Assembly: GCA_003996215.1 (NCBI GenBank)
Contig: QJPP01000031.1
Coordinates: forward strand, 1-64,000
Reading direction: 5' to 3'
DNA: 64,000 nucleotides
Source: Jaltomata sinuosa
Taxonomy: Eukaryota; Streptophyta; Magnoliopsida; Solanales; Solanaceae
Shown: piece by piece, positions 11,545 to 21,700 of the stretch
Numbering within the stretch: the first letter of the stretch is position 1
How the letters are laid out: every line of letters begins with the position of its first letter
Notes under the pieces: generated by a model
What the model was told of the DNA's origin: nothing
The model's input: only the letters and a program-made list of their open reading frames with translations
The model's database searches: none
Position numbers and translations under genes: made by a program

Positions 11545-13744
11545 TGTAACACCTCGGAAAAATGAACCAGCTATTGAATCCTTAATCCCATGAGTTTTCT
11601 GTATTTTCTGCAACTGTAGGTCATCACGGGCAGTGCCACAGACGTCATTGCTCAGACGGCCCATGGGGTGCCCTATGGGAATGAAATAGTTGGGTTATGT
11701 CAGCTTCTTCATCCCGATAGGCGGTCACGACGTGCGTCTCAGGTGTTACAGCCTGTGGGACCCCACCATCAAAATGGTCTAGCCACTCCTCCCCATCACT
11801 CAGTTTCACTGATGGATTAGGCCACGGGAGTCATGGGTGTGAAGACTCGTAGGAGAAAGCCGTCAGAATAATCTAGAGCTCCTTTCCCCTGTCCACCTTT
11901 CCCTCGACGAGCAACCCCATGGGCGTCGCAAGTGCGACAGGCCGTGGAAGCTTGTCGTCGAAACGGTCTAGCAGACCTCAACCAGGGTACCCCATGCTCG
12001 ATGACTTGGCTGACGGTCCGTCTTAGGCACGATGCCCGTCGGTTAGCCAGTGAGGTGGACTAGTTTCGTGCAAATTCTTATTTAAGTCCCAGGGGTATTT
12101 TAGTCATTACCCACCCTTTTAACTCCTAAATTATGTCATTGTGAATATTTCAAGAAGGGTTTTCACCCTTATTAGCCCAAGTATTATCTCATTGCTTGAC
12201 TCTTCTCCCAAAAAGGGAAATCCTTCTCTCTAGCTCAAGGTCTCAAGCTTCAAGTTCAAGTCTCCTAAGTCTTTTCATTCTAGTGGGTTAACTCCAACCA
12301 AGGTATGTGGGTATTCAACAATGGGTTCCTTTCACCCTTGTGCCCAAAACCCCCAATTCTTACTTTGAATTATGAACTTGTGAAACTAGGGTTTTGAATA
12401 AAATTGGGGAAAACTTATGGAATTAGCTTCTATGCATTAATTCATGGTTTCTCATGGTTTATCTATGATTTTATTAAGATTCCTTTATTGGTTTCAAAAG
12501 CCCATGTATTTAGTTGTATTCTAGCATGATTCCATTAACTTGCATGATTTTAAGTGAAAGTTTACATGTTTAGATAACATGTCCTTATGTATTTTATTAA
12601 ATTGCATGCCCGCCTATTCACGTATGAATTAGAAAGGAAAGGCATGATTTGAGTTATGGCTATGCATATTCCTTAGATTATGATTTTGAATTCCATGACA
12701 TCAGATATGTCCTATTGCTTTTCAAACAGTTTTGACATCAGATATGTCACCAGTTATGAACAGTTTTGACATCAGATATGTCACCAGTTATGAACAGTTT
12801 TGACATCAAATATGTCACCAGTTATGATCAGTGTTGGCATCAGATATGCCCCCAGTATTATATGAGCTATATGTATGTTTTGGGAGTAAAATTTAGCACC
12901 AAGTTGGACCGGGTGAGAGTACCCTTAGTCCCAGAACTATGTGCCCCCATAGGTTTGCAAGTCCCCTCTGTTGGGCATCAGTTTTTAGTGATCATGCCAC
13001 AATCATGCCTTTATACACTGGCAAGGTATATTGGGTCCTCTCAATGGGGCATATACATCGAATTCCATATATCTCACATGATCTATGTTGGTTAGAGAAC
13101 CTCCCACAGAAACAGTTTATGCTTTAAAAGTGTACTTGACTCTTATTCAAATTTCAGATTCTTGTTTATGATCATGTTTTCAGCTTATTGTGTTTCATAG
13201 AGTCATATATATCCCGTTTTACTTTTAAAGTATAATTTTGATTGTTAAAGCATACTCAGCATGTTTTAAACTATTTATCATGTTCATTCATCGCTCACAT
13301 ACTCGTTACATCATATAGTACTGATAGATATCTTGTGTTGCATCCTTTGATGATGCAGATTCAGGTGTACCTCCTCAGATTCGTGGCTAGAGTTTCCCGG
13401 CCACTCCCAGACAGCTGTTGGTGAGTCCTCTTAGGTCGAGGACTAGTTATGTTCTTCTCTTATGTTAGATTTTCATTTTCGTACTTTGAGTTAGGTAGGG
13501 TCTTGTCCTAGCAACTCTTTATGTCATGAATAGAGACTTTTCAGACATAGACATTATTTGAGTCCTCTTACAGATCTTGTATTCCTATTTGACTTGATTC
13601 TACATGTATGCTATTCCGACTTTATCTATTATACTTCCGCTTATCTTTTGTTATGCTTGAGAATGCTATGACCAAGGGTTAGTTTGGGATCCTTGTGGTC
13701 CTAAGTCCTGTGTTACGTCTAGGGGGTAACCTCGGGGTGTGACA
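11545..13744 (+). repeat. D-family 5' LTR, 2.2 kb
   Basis: It begins TGTAACACCTCGG and ends GGTGTGACA, directly before the PBS. It matches the solo LTR at 57566-59578 in the first bases, from about 12080 (CAGGGGTATTTTAGTCATTA) onwards, and through the end (AACCTCGGGGTGTGACA). The stretch between about 11600 and 12065 does not match the solo LTR and carries its own CG-rich word cluster (for example GACGGCCCATGGGG, ATGGGCGTCGCAAGTGCGAC). A TATA-like TATTTAAG lies right behind the cluster at 12079-12086. A 34-base tandem repeat lies at 12696-12868. Confidence 0.9.
12696..12868 (+). repeat. 34-base tandem repeat, about five units, in D LTR
   Basis: Units begin TGACATCAGATATGTC at 12696, 12733, 12767 and 12801, and TGGCATCAGATATGCC at 12835. 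The last four are spaced exactly 34 bases apart; the first is 37. The solo LTR at about 58709 has a single related unit (TTGGCATTAGATATGTCAC), so the array is a local expansion. Confidence 0.9.
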
Positions 13745-13748
13745 AACT

Positions 13749-13761
13749 TGGTATCAGAGCC
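13749..13761 (+). other. primer-binding site of D element (tRNA-iMet type)
   Basis: TGGTATCAGAGCC starts four bases after the LTR end. This is the usual plant retrotransposon primer site complementary to the 3' end of initiator Met tRNA. It fixes the orientation and the LTR end. Confidence 0.92.
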
Positions 13762-13949
13762 AGGTTCAAGAGTCCTAGGATGATTTAAAGTCGCATCGAG
13801 TAGAGTCTTTTGCATGTGTGTGAAGCGCGCCACACATATGAGAGGGAAGCTATGAGATGTCATAAAAACTTCACTTCTTTCATGATCATGTCGTGCGATA
13901 GAGCTTAACTCTTATGTTCCTCTAATCCTCATCTTGTACATTTCAGATT

Positions 13950-14391
13950 ATGCCTCCTCAACATGCTATGACCCCGAGCCTCTCGGAATGTTGTTCCTCC
14001 CGTTTCGGTCCCCGATTTCATGAATGAGGAGTTTAGAAATGCCATCCATTTGCTAGCCTAGACTTTGGCCACTCAGGAAAATCAGTAGGCTCCTGCCCCA
14101 ATCCACCCTCAAGGTGGGGTACTGGCCCGAGTTCGTGAGTTCATCCGTATGAACCCACCCAAATTTTAGGGTTCGAAAGTGAGTGAGGACCCACTCAACT
14201 TTATTGATAAAGTGAAGAAGATCTTCGAAGTTATGGAAGTGATTGGGGTTAATTGTGTTGAGCTTGCATCCTATCAACTCAAGGATGTAGCTCATATTTG
14301 GTTCACGCAATGGAAGGAGGCTAGGGTGAGGGACGTGGTCCCCATGACTTGGGAGTGTTTTGAGAGGGCCTTCCTTGATAGGTTCTTGCCT
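13950..14391 (+). pseudogene. gag: D-family gag, 5' part, truncated
   Basis: The first ATG after the PBS is at 13950 (MPPQHAMT), a typical chromovirus gag start. A frameshift follows near 13980-13985. The sequence then reads VPDFMNEEFRNAIHLLA in another frame, with stops replacing Gln or Ser codons. From about 14179 it is clean: VSEDPLNFIDKVKKIFEVME, CVELASYQLKDVAHIWFTQW, then MTWECFERAFLDRFLP. At about 14391 the similarity stops and C1 internal sequence continues. Only the N-terminal half of the capsid region is present; zinc knuckle and pol are deleted. Confidence 0.85.
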
Positions 14392-16191
14392 ATGCAATGC
14401 ATGCACCCCCAAACTTATGTATTTTCCAATGTTATATTTCGTTTCCCCCTTAAAACTTAGAGTTTTAGCCTACATTTCATTTTCAAGCAATTAGGGAGAA
14501 TGGGTGCCAAAATAAGGTTCCAAAAAGGTCAAGGTGCTACAAGGTGTCAAAGGATGCATACAAGCTCAAAAGGGGTTCACTAGGGTTGATGTCATGGGAA
14601 GACATTTGGGTGAAGTGGCTATCAAAAAGGGCCTAAGGTCATTTTCAAAGCTTGGTTACACCTAGAATTTCGCTTTGAATCACATTAGAGGCAATTTCTA
14701 GACGATATGCATGCTCAAGAATTATTCTACTACACCTCACCACACATGACATGCGAATTATTCAAGAAGGATCAATTTTTAACATCCTAATCAAGAATAA
14801 AGGAGGAGCCATTCCACAATATCACCACTAATGAGTCAAGAGTCACAAAAAGATTAAAAGAGTTGTCACAAAATCACTCTTCGCCATGCATTTTTCACTA
14901 AATTTTTTGGAAGGGTGTGCCTATTTCACTTAGCATGCAAGACTACTTCATTGGTACCAAACAAGTCAATTTGCAACCAAAACCTCAAAAGATGATGATT
15001 TTCCCTTAAGAATGTCGTCAACTCAGTCTATCATTGGGCCAATTTATCTATCTAAATTGGCATGACTACACAAGGTGGATCAAAACAAGTATCACAGTTT
15101 TCAGGCATATGCAATTCGCACATGACAAAGTGTGTGTCACACGTGCAACGCACATGCTAAAAGTGAGCATGTGCGAAGCTCATGCGGTTTGCACAATGAT
15201 ATGTGTGGCCCATATATCTGCTAGCAAGATCTGTCAAGCCTAACGGGTACTCAGACTTTCCCTGGACCACAACAACCAACATCTCAACTACAAAATAACA
15301 AAAGAAGCTACAAAGTAAATAAAACTAAAAATAACTAAACCATCAACTTCTTCCACAACAACACCAAAGCCCAACAGGGGCATAAAACCAAACAAAACAA
15401 GCCTGACAAAGGCACCATAATGAGAAGAGCTGGTTTTTATACCTGATGAGTTGCAATTAGAAACACAATGGAAGAACTTGATGGAATTTATTGTGTGCCA
15501 AAAGGAGAGGGAGCACCTTTGTTTTGAGAAGAAAACATTTGGAGCCTTCTGATTTTTGAACATTTAAACTTTACGTGAACTGCCTGGAAGCTTCATGTTC
15601 ACGGTGGCCAGGCGCATTCGTGAAGGCTTGAAGTTCAACTGGCCATCGCGTTCATGGTCGTTCCAAGCGTTCGTGAACGCATGATGTAACCTGGTGTTTG
15701 CATTCATGGCCAGTCTTCCGCGTTTGCGAAGAAGACTAGTCTGACCAGATTTTCACTTTTTCTTTAGCCTACTACCGCGATGTGCGACCGGCACTTTGTG
15801 AAGTGCAAAATGCACCATGTTCACACAGGCCAGTGTTTTTGATAAGTTCACTGGTTGCTTGTGTGATGGCATGTGCGATGGGCACTCTTCCAGGTGCGAA
15901 AATCACATTTTTCAGAGGTATTTTTGGTGCTTCTCAACACTTGGTTCCTCTTCTCATTTCCATGGGCACCTAGAACACACCAAAAAGAAACAAAAAGTAA
16001 AGTAAAGCATAAAAACGATGGGTTTCCTCACCCTCAAGATTTACACTTGGAGTATTTGAACCTTCGACCCAAATATGAATCAAATTTCCAGTGACACTCC
16101 CGGGGTGAAGGTTTGAGCATGAGAAGGCCATTCTCTTGATTTTTTTTCATTCCACACTCTGTGGCCTTCAAGTGAGGAATGAAGCTTTGAT
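14392..16191 (-). other. C1 internal non-coding region (3' side)
   Basis: From 14402 the sequence follows the same order as 52553-53210 of the other C-family element: the CACCCCCAAACTTA block, GGGAGAATGGGTGCCAAAATA, GTTCACTAGGGTT, then CCCTTAAGAATGTCGTC near 15003. No long conserved ORF is seen. CG-rich word clusters occur at about 15105-15230 (TGTGCG type), 15585-15690 (CGTTCGTGAACGC type) and 15775-15905 (TGTGCGAT type). Confidence 0.7.
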
Positions 16192-16192
16192 T

Positions 16193-16850
16193 TCATTCCA
16201 CGATAAACTCAAAACTGGATAGACCTTCATCCACCCTTCTTCCAAGGTCTTCCAAAATCTTGATTACTTTGACTTTCATCCATTGAATCAAACTTAAGGT
16301 CGAACAAAGGTTAAAGTGGGATTTGGGCGTCTCTGCCTTCAAGCTTGCCTCGTTCATAACCTTTTCACTTAGAGATGTTATGACATCATGACCCACACAT
16401 GGGGTAGTTGGTTGCAACCCCACCTTCAATTCATGATCCTCCCTTGTGTTTTCCTCATCTTTCTCCCTTGCGTCCACAAAGCATTGTTTTATGGATTGCA
16501 TACCCTCTTCTTGGGTTTCTATCGAGGCCAAGAGGGTCTGGAGCTTACCATATATGCCTTCTTCGCTTGCAGATTCATGGTCCCTATTATGGTCACAAGC
16601 ACCACTAGCAATATTGTTAGCACAAGAAGGGGGATGAGGACGATCATCATTGGGGCAATCGCTCCAATGTCCATCACGACCACCACACAAATAGCAATTG
16701 CGCCCATCATAGGAACAAGAGGGAGAACACCTTCCTCTCCTATGGATAATTATACACATTTGTCAAGGTGGGGTCCTCCACAATAAACACATTAGTCGAG
16801 AATATAAATTGGGATGCAACCATCACCATTTCTAAAATTCAAATAAGCCA
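16193..16850 (-). pseudogene. C1 zinc-knuckle ORF, gag-like, frameshifted
   Basis: The longest open frame is 16193-16759 (188 aa). It contains CYLCGGRDGHWSDC at about residues 23-36, a CX2CX4HX4C zinc knuckle typical of nucleocapsid. Just upstream, in another frame, lies a second Cys/His cluster, CVYCGGPHLDKC (about 16750-16785), so one frameshift separates two knuckles. The rest is acidic and charged (EEGIYGKLQTLLASIE, REKDEENTREDHEL) and ends SSFEFIVE-stop. The position between PBS and internal non-coding DNA is where gag belongs. I did not recognise the major capsid region, so it may be a shortened gag or an unrelated knuckle protein. It is probably not functional. Confidence 0.55.
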
Positions 16851-16957
16851 TGATGCCATCAACAAACTAAAACTAAACAAAAAAAACAATTATTCATAAA
16901 AAAATTGAACTAGAATAAGTAAACTCAAATTATAAACTAACTCAATACGCCAAATTA

Positions 16958-16976
16958 TTCCCCGACAATGGAGCTA
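16958..16976 (-). other. degenerate primer-binding site of C1
   Basis: The plus strand reads TTCCCCGACAATGGAGCTA; its complement TAGCTCCATTGTCGGGGAA resembles TGGCGCCGTTGCCGGGGA, the Athila-type site, with a few substitutions. It lies four bases from the LTR at 16981. Confidence 0.7.
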
Positions 16977-16980
16977 TTTT

Positions 16981-18314
16981 TGATAACGCTCAAATCGTGC
17001 TCTCTAATTAGGAGGTCATATCGATCGTGTAGTCAAAATAAAATTTATAATTCCCAACGAGTGTCGGGGTCATACCTATGGGAACAATGTAGTCGCGATT
17101 GAGCTAATAAAAAATCTAAGCAACTTATTGAAGTTCAATTAGGAAAGGGGGAAAGATAAAATAAAAAGTGGGGTTTTAACTACACTAAAAGATAAAGAAA
17201 AACAAATAAAAGATAGATTTATCAATGGCTTTCCTTGCTTTCATCAAGCAAGGACAACAAGGGGGATATGGACTTGGGAATTCAAATTCACAAGACTTGC
17301 ACCCGATTGACACTTAGGTAGTCTTGGTCATAAGTGTGAAATGCTATTTCTCGATCAACAACCATATTTTCGAATGATTTCGGTTAGAACGTCATTCGGT
17401 GCGATAAACAAGCAACTAATCAACTTGGGGAGGTCATCCTATTTCTAGCTCGGACCCTGAAATGGGAGATTCTGCAATTGGAGCTATGTCTAGCCTCTAA
17501 TCTAGATGGATTCCCAAGTTCCCACTAATGAATCTTCCCGAATTTAGGGAAATTTTCTCCTGAGCAATAACCCAAATCAGAAAACTAAGTCAATGTTTGC
17601 AACCATTGACTATAAATTCAAGCAATGGAGGATTCAATAGACCCAAATAATCAAACAAGAACAAAATCTATATATGAATTCAATAACCCAACAAGTGTTA
17701 TCTCTAATACAAACCCAAAATCTCAAGTCAACAAACACACCAAATAAATAGCAATTAAGAACAAGAGTTGAAGAATGGAATCTAGAGATTTACAATAAAA
17801 AGCATCAAAATATTCACTCCTATGGTGTTGGTTGATGAACCTTGCTCCGAAGCTTGCTCAATATTTTTGAAAATAGCCAAAGATATGTTTTAAGACAGCT
17901 TGGAAGAATTTTATGTGAATTGGGGTTTCCAAAAGGGGAAATTTCCATTTCTTCCCCCGCAACTACTTTTCCTCTTTGCCTACGCACAGTGTCCACCGCG
18001 TTCGCGAAGAGTCTCTGTCTGGTTGATCTTTGCATTTGCGAGCAGCCCACCGCATCGTGGAGCTTTGACTTAGCTGGCCTTTGCTTTCGCGGCAAGTCCT
18101 CCATGTTCGCAAAGGCATGTGCATCTGTCAGCTACTTGTTTCTCCGAATAGCTTCCTTTTGACTTATTTTCATCCAAATTCTTCTCGAACACTTCTAAGA
18201 CACAGAAACCTGCAAAATAGAAGTAATATGTGTCAATTGCACTATTTTTCCATTTATTCTTAGCAAAAACATACGTTTAAAGGCTAAATAAGTAGGTAAA
18301 ATACTAACTTATCA
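16981..18314 (-). repeat. C1 5' LTR, 1.33 kb
   Basis: Plus-strand ends are TGATAACGCTC and ACTTATCA. It matches the partial 3' LTR at 10626-11544 up to 17892. The right third differs from the C-family LTRs at 50165 and 60194 in the CG-rich cluster (17985-18130): here the words are TTCGCGAA-like (CGCGTTCGCGAAGAG, TTTGCGAGCAGCCC, TTTCGCGGCAAG, GTTCGCAAAGG), where the other copies have TGTGCG/CGCACA words. The right duplication GTTTC follows at 18315-18319. Confidence 0.88.
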
Positions 18315-18319
18315 GTTTC
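18315..18319. other. right target-site duplication GTTTC of C1 element
   Basis: Identical to 10621-10625; marks the insertion of C1 in the chromodomain codons of element E. Confidence 0.9.
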
Positions 18320-19775
18320 CCAAGTGGCTTCCTCTACCGGATGATGCTTCTATTGAACTTTCACCATGCTGATCACTTTTGTCCTTAATTTCCGGACATC
18401 CTGATCAAGAATCAAATCAGTTCCTCTTCATAGCAAATATCCTTATCAAGTAGCACCTAATCCCACTTGATGATGTAGTCCCCATCCCCATTGTATCACT
18501 TTAGCATAGATACATGAAACACTGGATGGACACCCAAAAGATTGGGCGACAACGCCAATCTGTAAGTGACGGGCCTTACGATCTCAAGAACCTCAAATGG
18601 TCCGATGAACCGAGGACTGAGATGGACCCTCTTACTGAAATGCATATTATCCTTCATTGATGACACTTTCAACAATACCTTCTCACCAATTTTAAATTCC
18701 ATGTTCCTTACCTTGCGACGCATATTCCTTCTGCCTGCTTTTGGTAGCAAGTAACTTGGTTTGAATGCCTCTTACCTTTTCATGCGCTTCTCTTACCAAG
18801 TCTACTTCCAAAGGCTTTACATCGCCTTTCTCAAACCATCCAATCGGTGACCTACAACTTCTCCCATACAGAGCCTCAAATAGTGCCATGGTGATACTAG
18901 AGTGGTAGCTATTATTGTATAAGAACTCACACAACGGTAGAAACTAGTCCCAATGACCCCCGAAGTCAATCACACATGCTCTCAGCATGTCCTCTAATAC
19001 CTGAATCATCCTCTCCGACTGACTATCAGTCTGAGGATGGGAGGTTGTACTAAAGGTGAGTTGAGTGCCCAACTCCTCATACAACTTGCCCCAAAACATG
19101 GAGGTAAACTGCGTACCCCTGTCTTAAATTATGGACAGTGGCACTCCATGCAATCTCACAATCTATTTCACGTAGATCATAGCCAATTTCTGTGAATTAT
19201 AATCCACCCTAACCAGAATGATGTGAGCTGACTTGGTTATCCTGTCAACAATGACCCAAGTAGAGTCGTACTTCCCTAAAGTCGTGGGAGACCCACCACA
19301 AAATCCATGGCTATTCTCTCCTACTTCCACTCTGGAATGGAAATTCTCTAAAGTAGTCATGCAGGTCTTTGGTGCTCATACTTTACCTGTTGGCAATTCT
19401 GACACCTGGACACAAAATCCTCTATGTCCCTTTTCATCCCAGGCCACCAATAAAGTTGCCTCAAATCTCTGTACATCTTGGTTACACCTGGATGAATTGA
19501 ATACCGCGAACCATGAGCCTCTGCCAACACCTTCTGAATCATGTCATCAACCCGAGGAACACAAATCCTTCATCTAAAATTTAACACACCACCAAAATCC
19601 AATGTGGCATCCTCAGACTCTCCGGATATTGCCTTGCTCAAAAGCCTACTCAACTGCGAATCCTGAAATTGCTTGGCCTTTATCTCCTCTATGAATGTGG
19701 ATTTGATCTCAATACTGTCCAAACTTCCACCTTGTCCTGAAATACCCAAGTGCATGAACTTGGACTCCAATGCCT
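18320..19775 (-). pseudogene. pol: element E integrase and first half of chromodomain
   Basis: On the minus strand, 19542-19357 encodes the integrase zinc region (EAHGSRYSIHPG, then CQNC). The catalytic core follows (VDRITKSAHI near 19230) with the second Asp box reading SII-stop-DRGTQF, where TCA has become TAA near 19130. The block 18934-18692 reads YNNSYHSSITMALFEALYGR, the conserved tail of gypsy integrases. Then come the [16 protein letters not shown] and [10 protein letters not shown] blocks and the chromodomain (MVKVQ-stop-KHHPVEEATWE) at about 18365-18320, where the nested C1 element cuts in. Several stops and frameshifts make it inactive. The domain order matches element T1. Confidence 0.87.
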
Positions 19776-21190
19776 GGATTTCCCTTGCTAGTGGTCACTT
19801 GGACACCCCCAAATAAGCCAAACTGCCCATGCTAACAGTCTTCCGTCTCAATGTGTCTGCCACCATATTAGCCTTACCCGGATGGTACTGAATGGTCACA
19901 TCATAGTCTTTTAACAACTCCATCCACCTTCTCTATCTCAGGTTCAAGTGTTTCTGAGTGAAGATATGTTGCAGACTACGGTGGTCGGTGGTCGGTGAAC
20001 ACTTGACACCATAAAGGTAGTGTATCCAAATCGTGAGTGAAAACACCACCGCTGCCAACTCCAAATCGTGAGTCGGATAGTTTCTCTCATGCACCTTCAA
20101 CTGCCTAGAATCATAGTCTATCACATTCCTATCCTGCATCAACACAACACCCAAACCATAATGTGAAGCATCACATTAAACAATAAAGTCTTTACCTTCA
20201 ATTGGCAAGGACAAAATAAGAGCCGTGGTCAAAAGTGTCTTGAGCCCTTGAAAGCTCTCCTCGACTTGTCGAACCACACAAATGATATGTCTTTCTATGT
20301 CAACCTTGTTAAGTGAGTATCAATGGATGCAAAATCCTTGATGAACCTACGATTGTAGCCTGCAAGCCCCACAAAACTTCTCACCTCAGTCACCAAGCTA
20401 GGCCAGACCTAACTCTTGACTGCCTCAATCTTCTGGGGATCTACCATCACCCCCTGTTCTGACACTACATGCCCCCAGAATGCAACTGAAGTGAACTAAA
20501 ATTCACACTTGGAGAACTTCGCATAGAGTTTTTGACGTCTCAAAATGTCCAACACTATACAGAGATGTTTAGCATGCTCCTCCCTAATCTTGGAGTAGAT
20601 CAAAATGTCATCAATGAAAATGATGATGAACGAATCCAAGTAAGATTTAAAAACCCCATTCATCAGACTCATGAATGCCACCGGCGCATTGGTCAAACCA
20701 AAAGACATCACTAAGAACTTGTAATGCCCATATCGAGTCCAAAAAGTAGTCTTAGGAACATCCTCAGGCCTAATTTTCAACTGATGATACCCTGACCTCA
20801 AGTCAACTTTTAAAAACACCGATGCACCCTGTAACTAGTCAAACAGATCATCAATACAGGGTAGAGGGTACTTATTTCGTATGGTAACCTTGTTCAATTG
20901 CCTGTAATCTATGCACATTTGCATACTACCATCCTTCTTCTTTACAAATAATACCGGAGTACCCCAAGGCAAAGCACTGGGAGGGATAAATTCCTTATCT
21001 AGGAGTTCTTGAAGCTGAGTCTTAAGTTCCCTTAACTCTGCCGGAGCCATATGAAACGGAAGAATGGAAATGGGATGAGTGCCTGGCTCCAAGTCAATAC
21101 AAAAGTCAATATCCCTGTCCAAAGGCATACCAGACAAATCTACTGGAAACACCTCACAAAACTCTGAATTCAACCAGAACTGACTCAATA
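19776..21190 (-). pseudogene. pol: element E reverse transcriptase and RNase H
   Basis: The open block 21188-20835 carries the RT entry sequence ([56 protein letters not shown]). After a stop (expected Gln before LQGASVF) the block 20819-20496 carries [21 protein letters not shown] and the catalytic FIDD at about 20618-20607, which is intact. EF-stop-FTSVAFWGH follows, where a Trp codon has become TAG. RNase H (about 20270-19900) is broken by stops and a frameshift; it is recognised by [23 protein letters not shown] and a TDHRSL-like segment. It is the best-preserved RT active site of the four in the window, but the frame is broken. Confidence 0.88.
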
Positions 21191-21199
21191 GGTGGGGAC

Positions 21200-21700
21200 T
21201 CTACACTATCATCCCAGAGATAAGCCAAAAAGGCTAGACACTCTCTCCCCTCTACCTTCCTAGCTCGAATGAATGATATAATCCTGACCGGCTTAGATTA
21301 GTACACACCTTCCCACTCTAGCCTATCCATACTCGGAATCTCTAGAGCAACAGTCTTGGTGTTACAGTTCAACACAACATGATAAAGGGATAACCCGGTC
21401 ATGCCCAAAATAATGTCAAAGTCAACCATATCCAGAATTACCAAGTCTACCCAAGTTTGCAACCCCAAAAACACAACCGAACAATTACGATAAACATGAG
21501 TCACAATCACCGACTCTCCAACCGGGGTAGAAATATGGATAGGGGAATCAAGGATATCACATATCAAGTCCAGACCAATGAAAAACTCATAGACACATAA
21601 GAATATGTAGAACCTGGGTCAAATAATATCGAAGCCATTTTATCACAGACAACAATGGTACATCTGATCATCGCATCAGATGCGTTAGCCTTGGTCCTCC
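21200..21700 (-). pseudogene. pol: element E aspartic protease
   Basis: The minus strand reads [15 protein letters not shown] near 21640-21600, the Asp-Pro-Gly-Ser active-site variant common in plant chromoviruses. A stop and frameshift follow. Then 21567-21298 gives [40 protein letters not shown] and [20 protein letters not shown], the usual conserved end of the domain (typically ILGMDWL). It is inactive because of the breaks. Confidence 0.8.

Larger units (their letters stand above)
11545..14391 (+). mobile_element. D-family gypsy element, 5' part (LTR, PBS, gag), inserted in C1 LTR
   Basis: The element shows a full 5' LTR (11545-13744), a tRNA-iMet-type PBS (13749-13761) and the start of gag (13950-14391). 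It is in the opposite orientation to its host C1. Everything downstream of gag residue FLDRFLP is gone, and C1 internal sequence follows. A D-family solo LTR occurs at 57566-59578, and a D-family gag-pol fragment occurs at 5881-7690. Confidence 0.88.
10626..18314 (-). mobile_element. C-family Athila-derived element C1, minus strand, inserted in E pol
   Basis: Element ends are TGATAACGCTC (10626) and ACTTATCA (18314), flanked by GTTTC on both sides. In minus orientation the 5' LTR is 16981-18314, the PBS 16958-16976, internal sequence 14392-16957, and the 3' LTR survives only as 10626-11544. A D-family element (11545-14391) was inserted in the 3' LTR. A later deletion removed the rest of D, the rest of the 3' LTR, the PPT and some internal sequence, because D gag at about 14391 runs straight into internal sequence corresponding to 52550 of the better-kept copy. 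Confidence 0.88.

Noticed and set aside
16388..16786. Plus-strand ORFs of 132, 66 and 63 aa
   Set aside because: They are antisense to the zinc-knuckle ORF at 16193-16759 and show no motif of their own.
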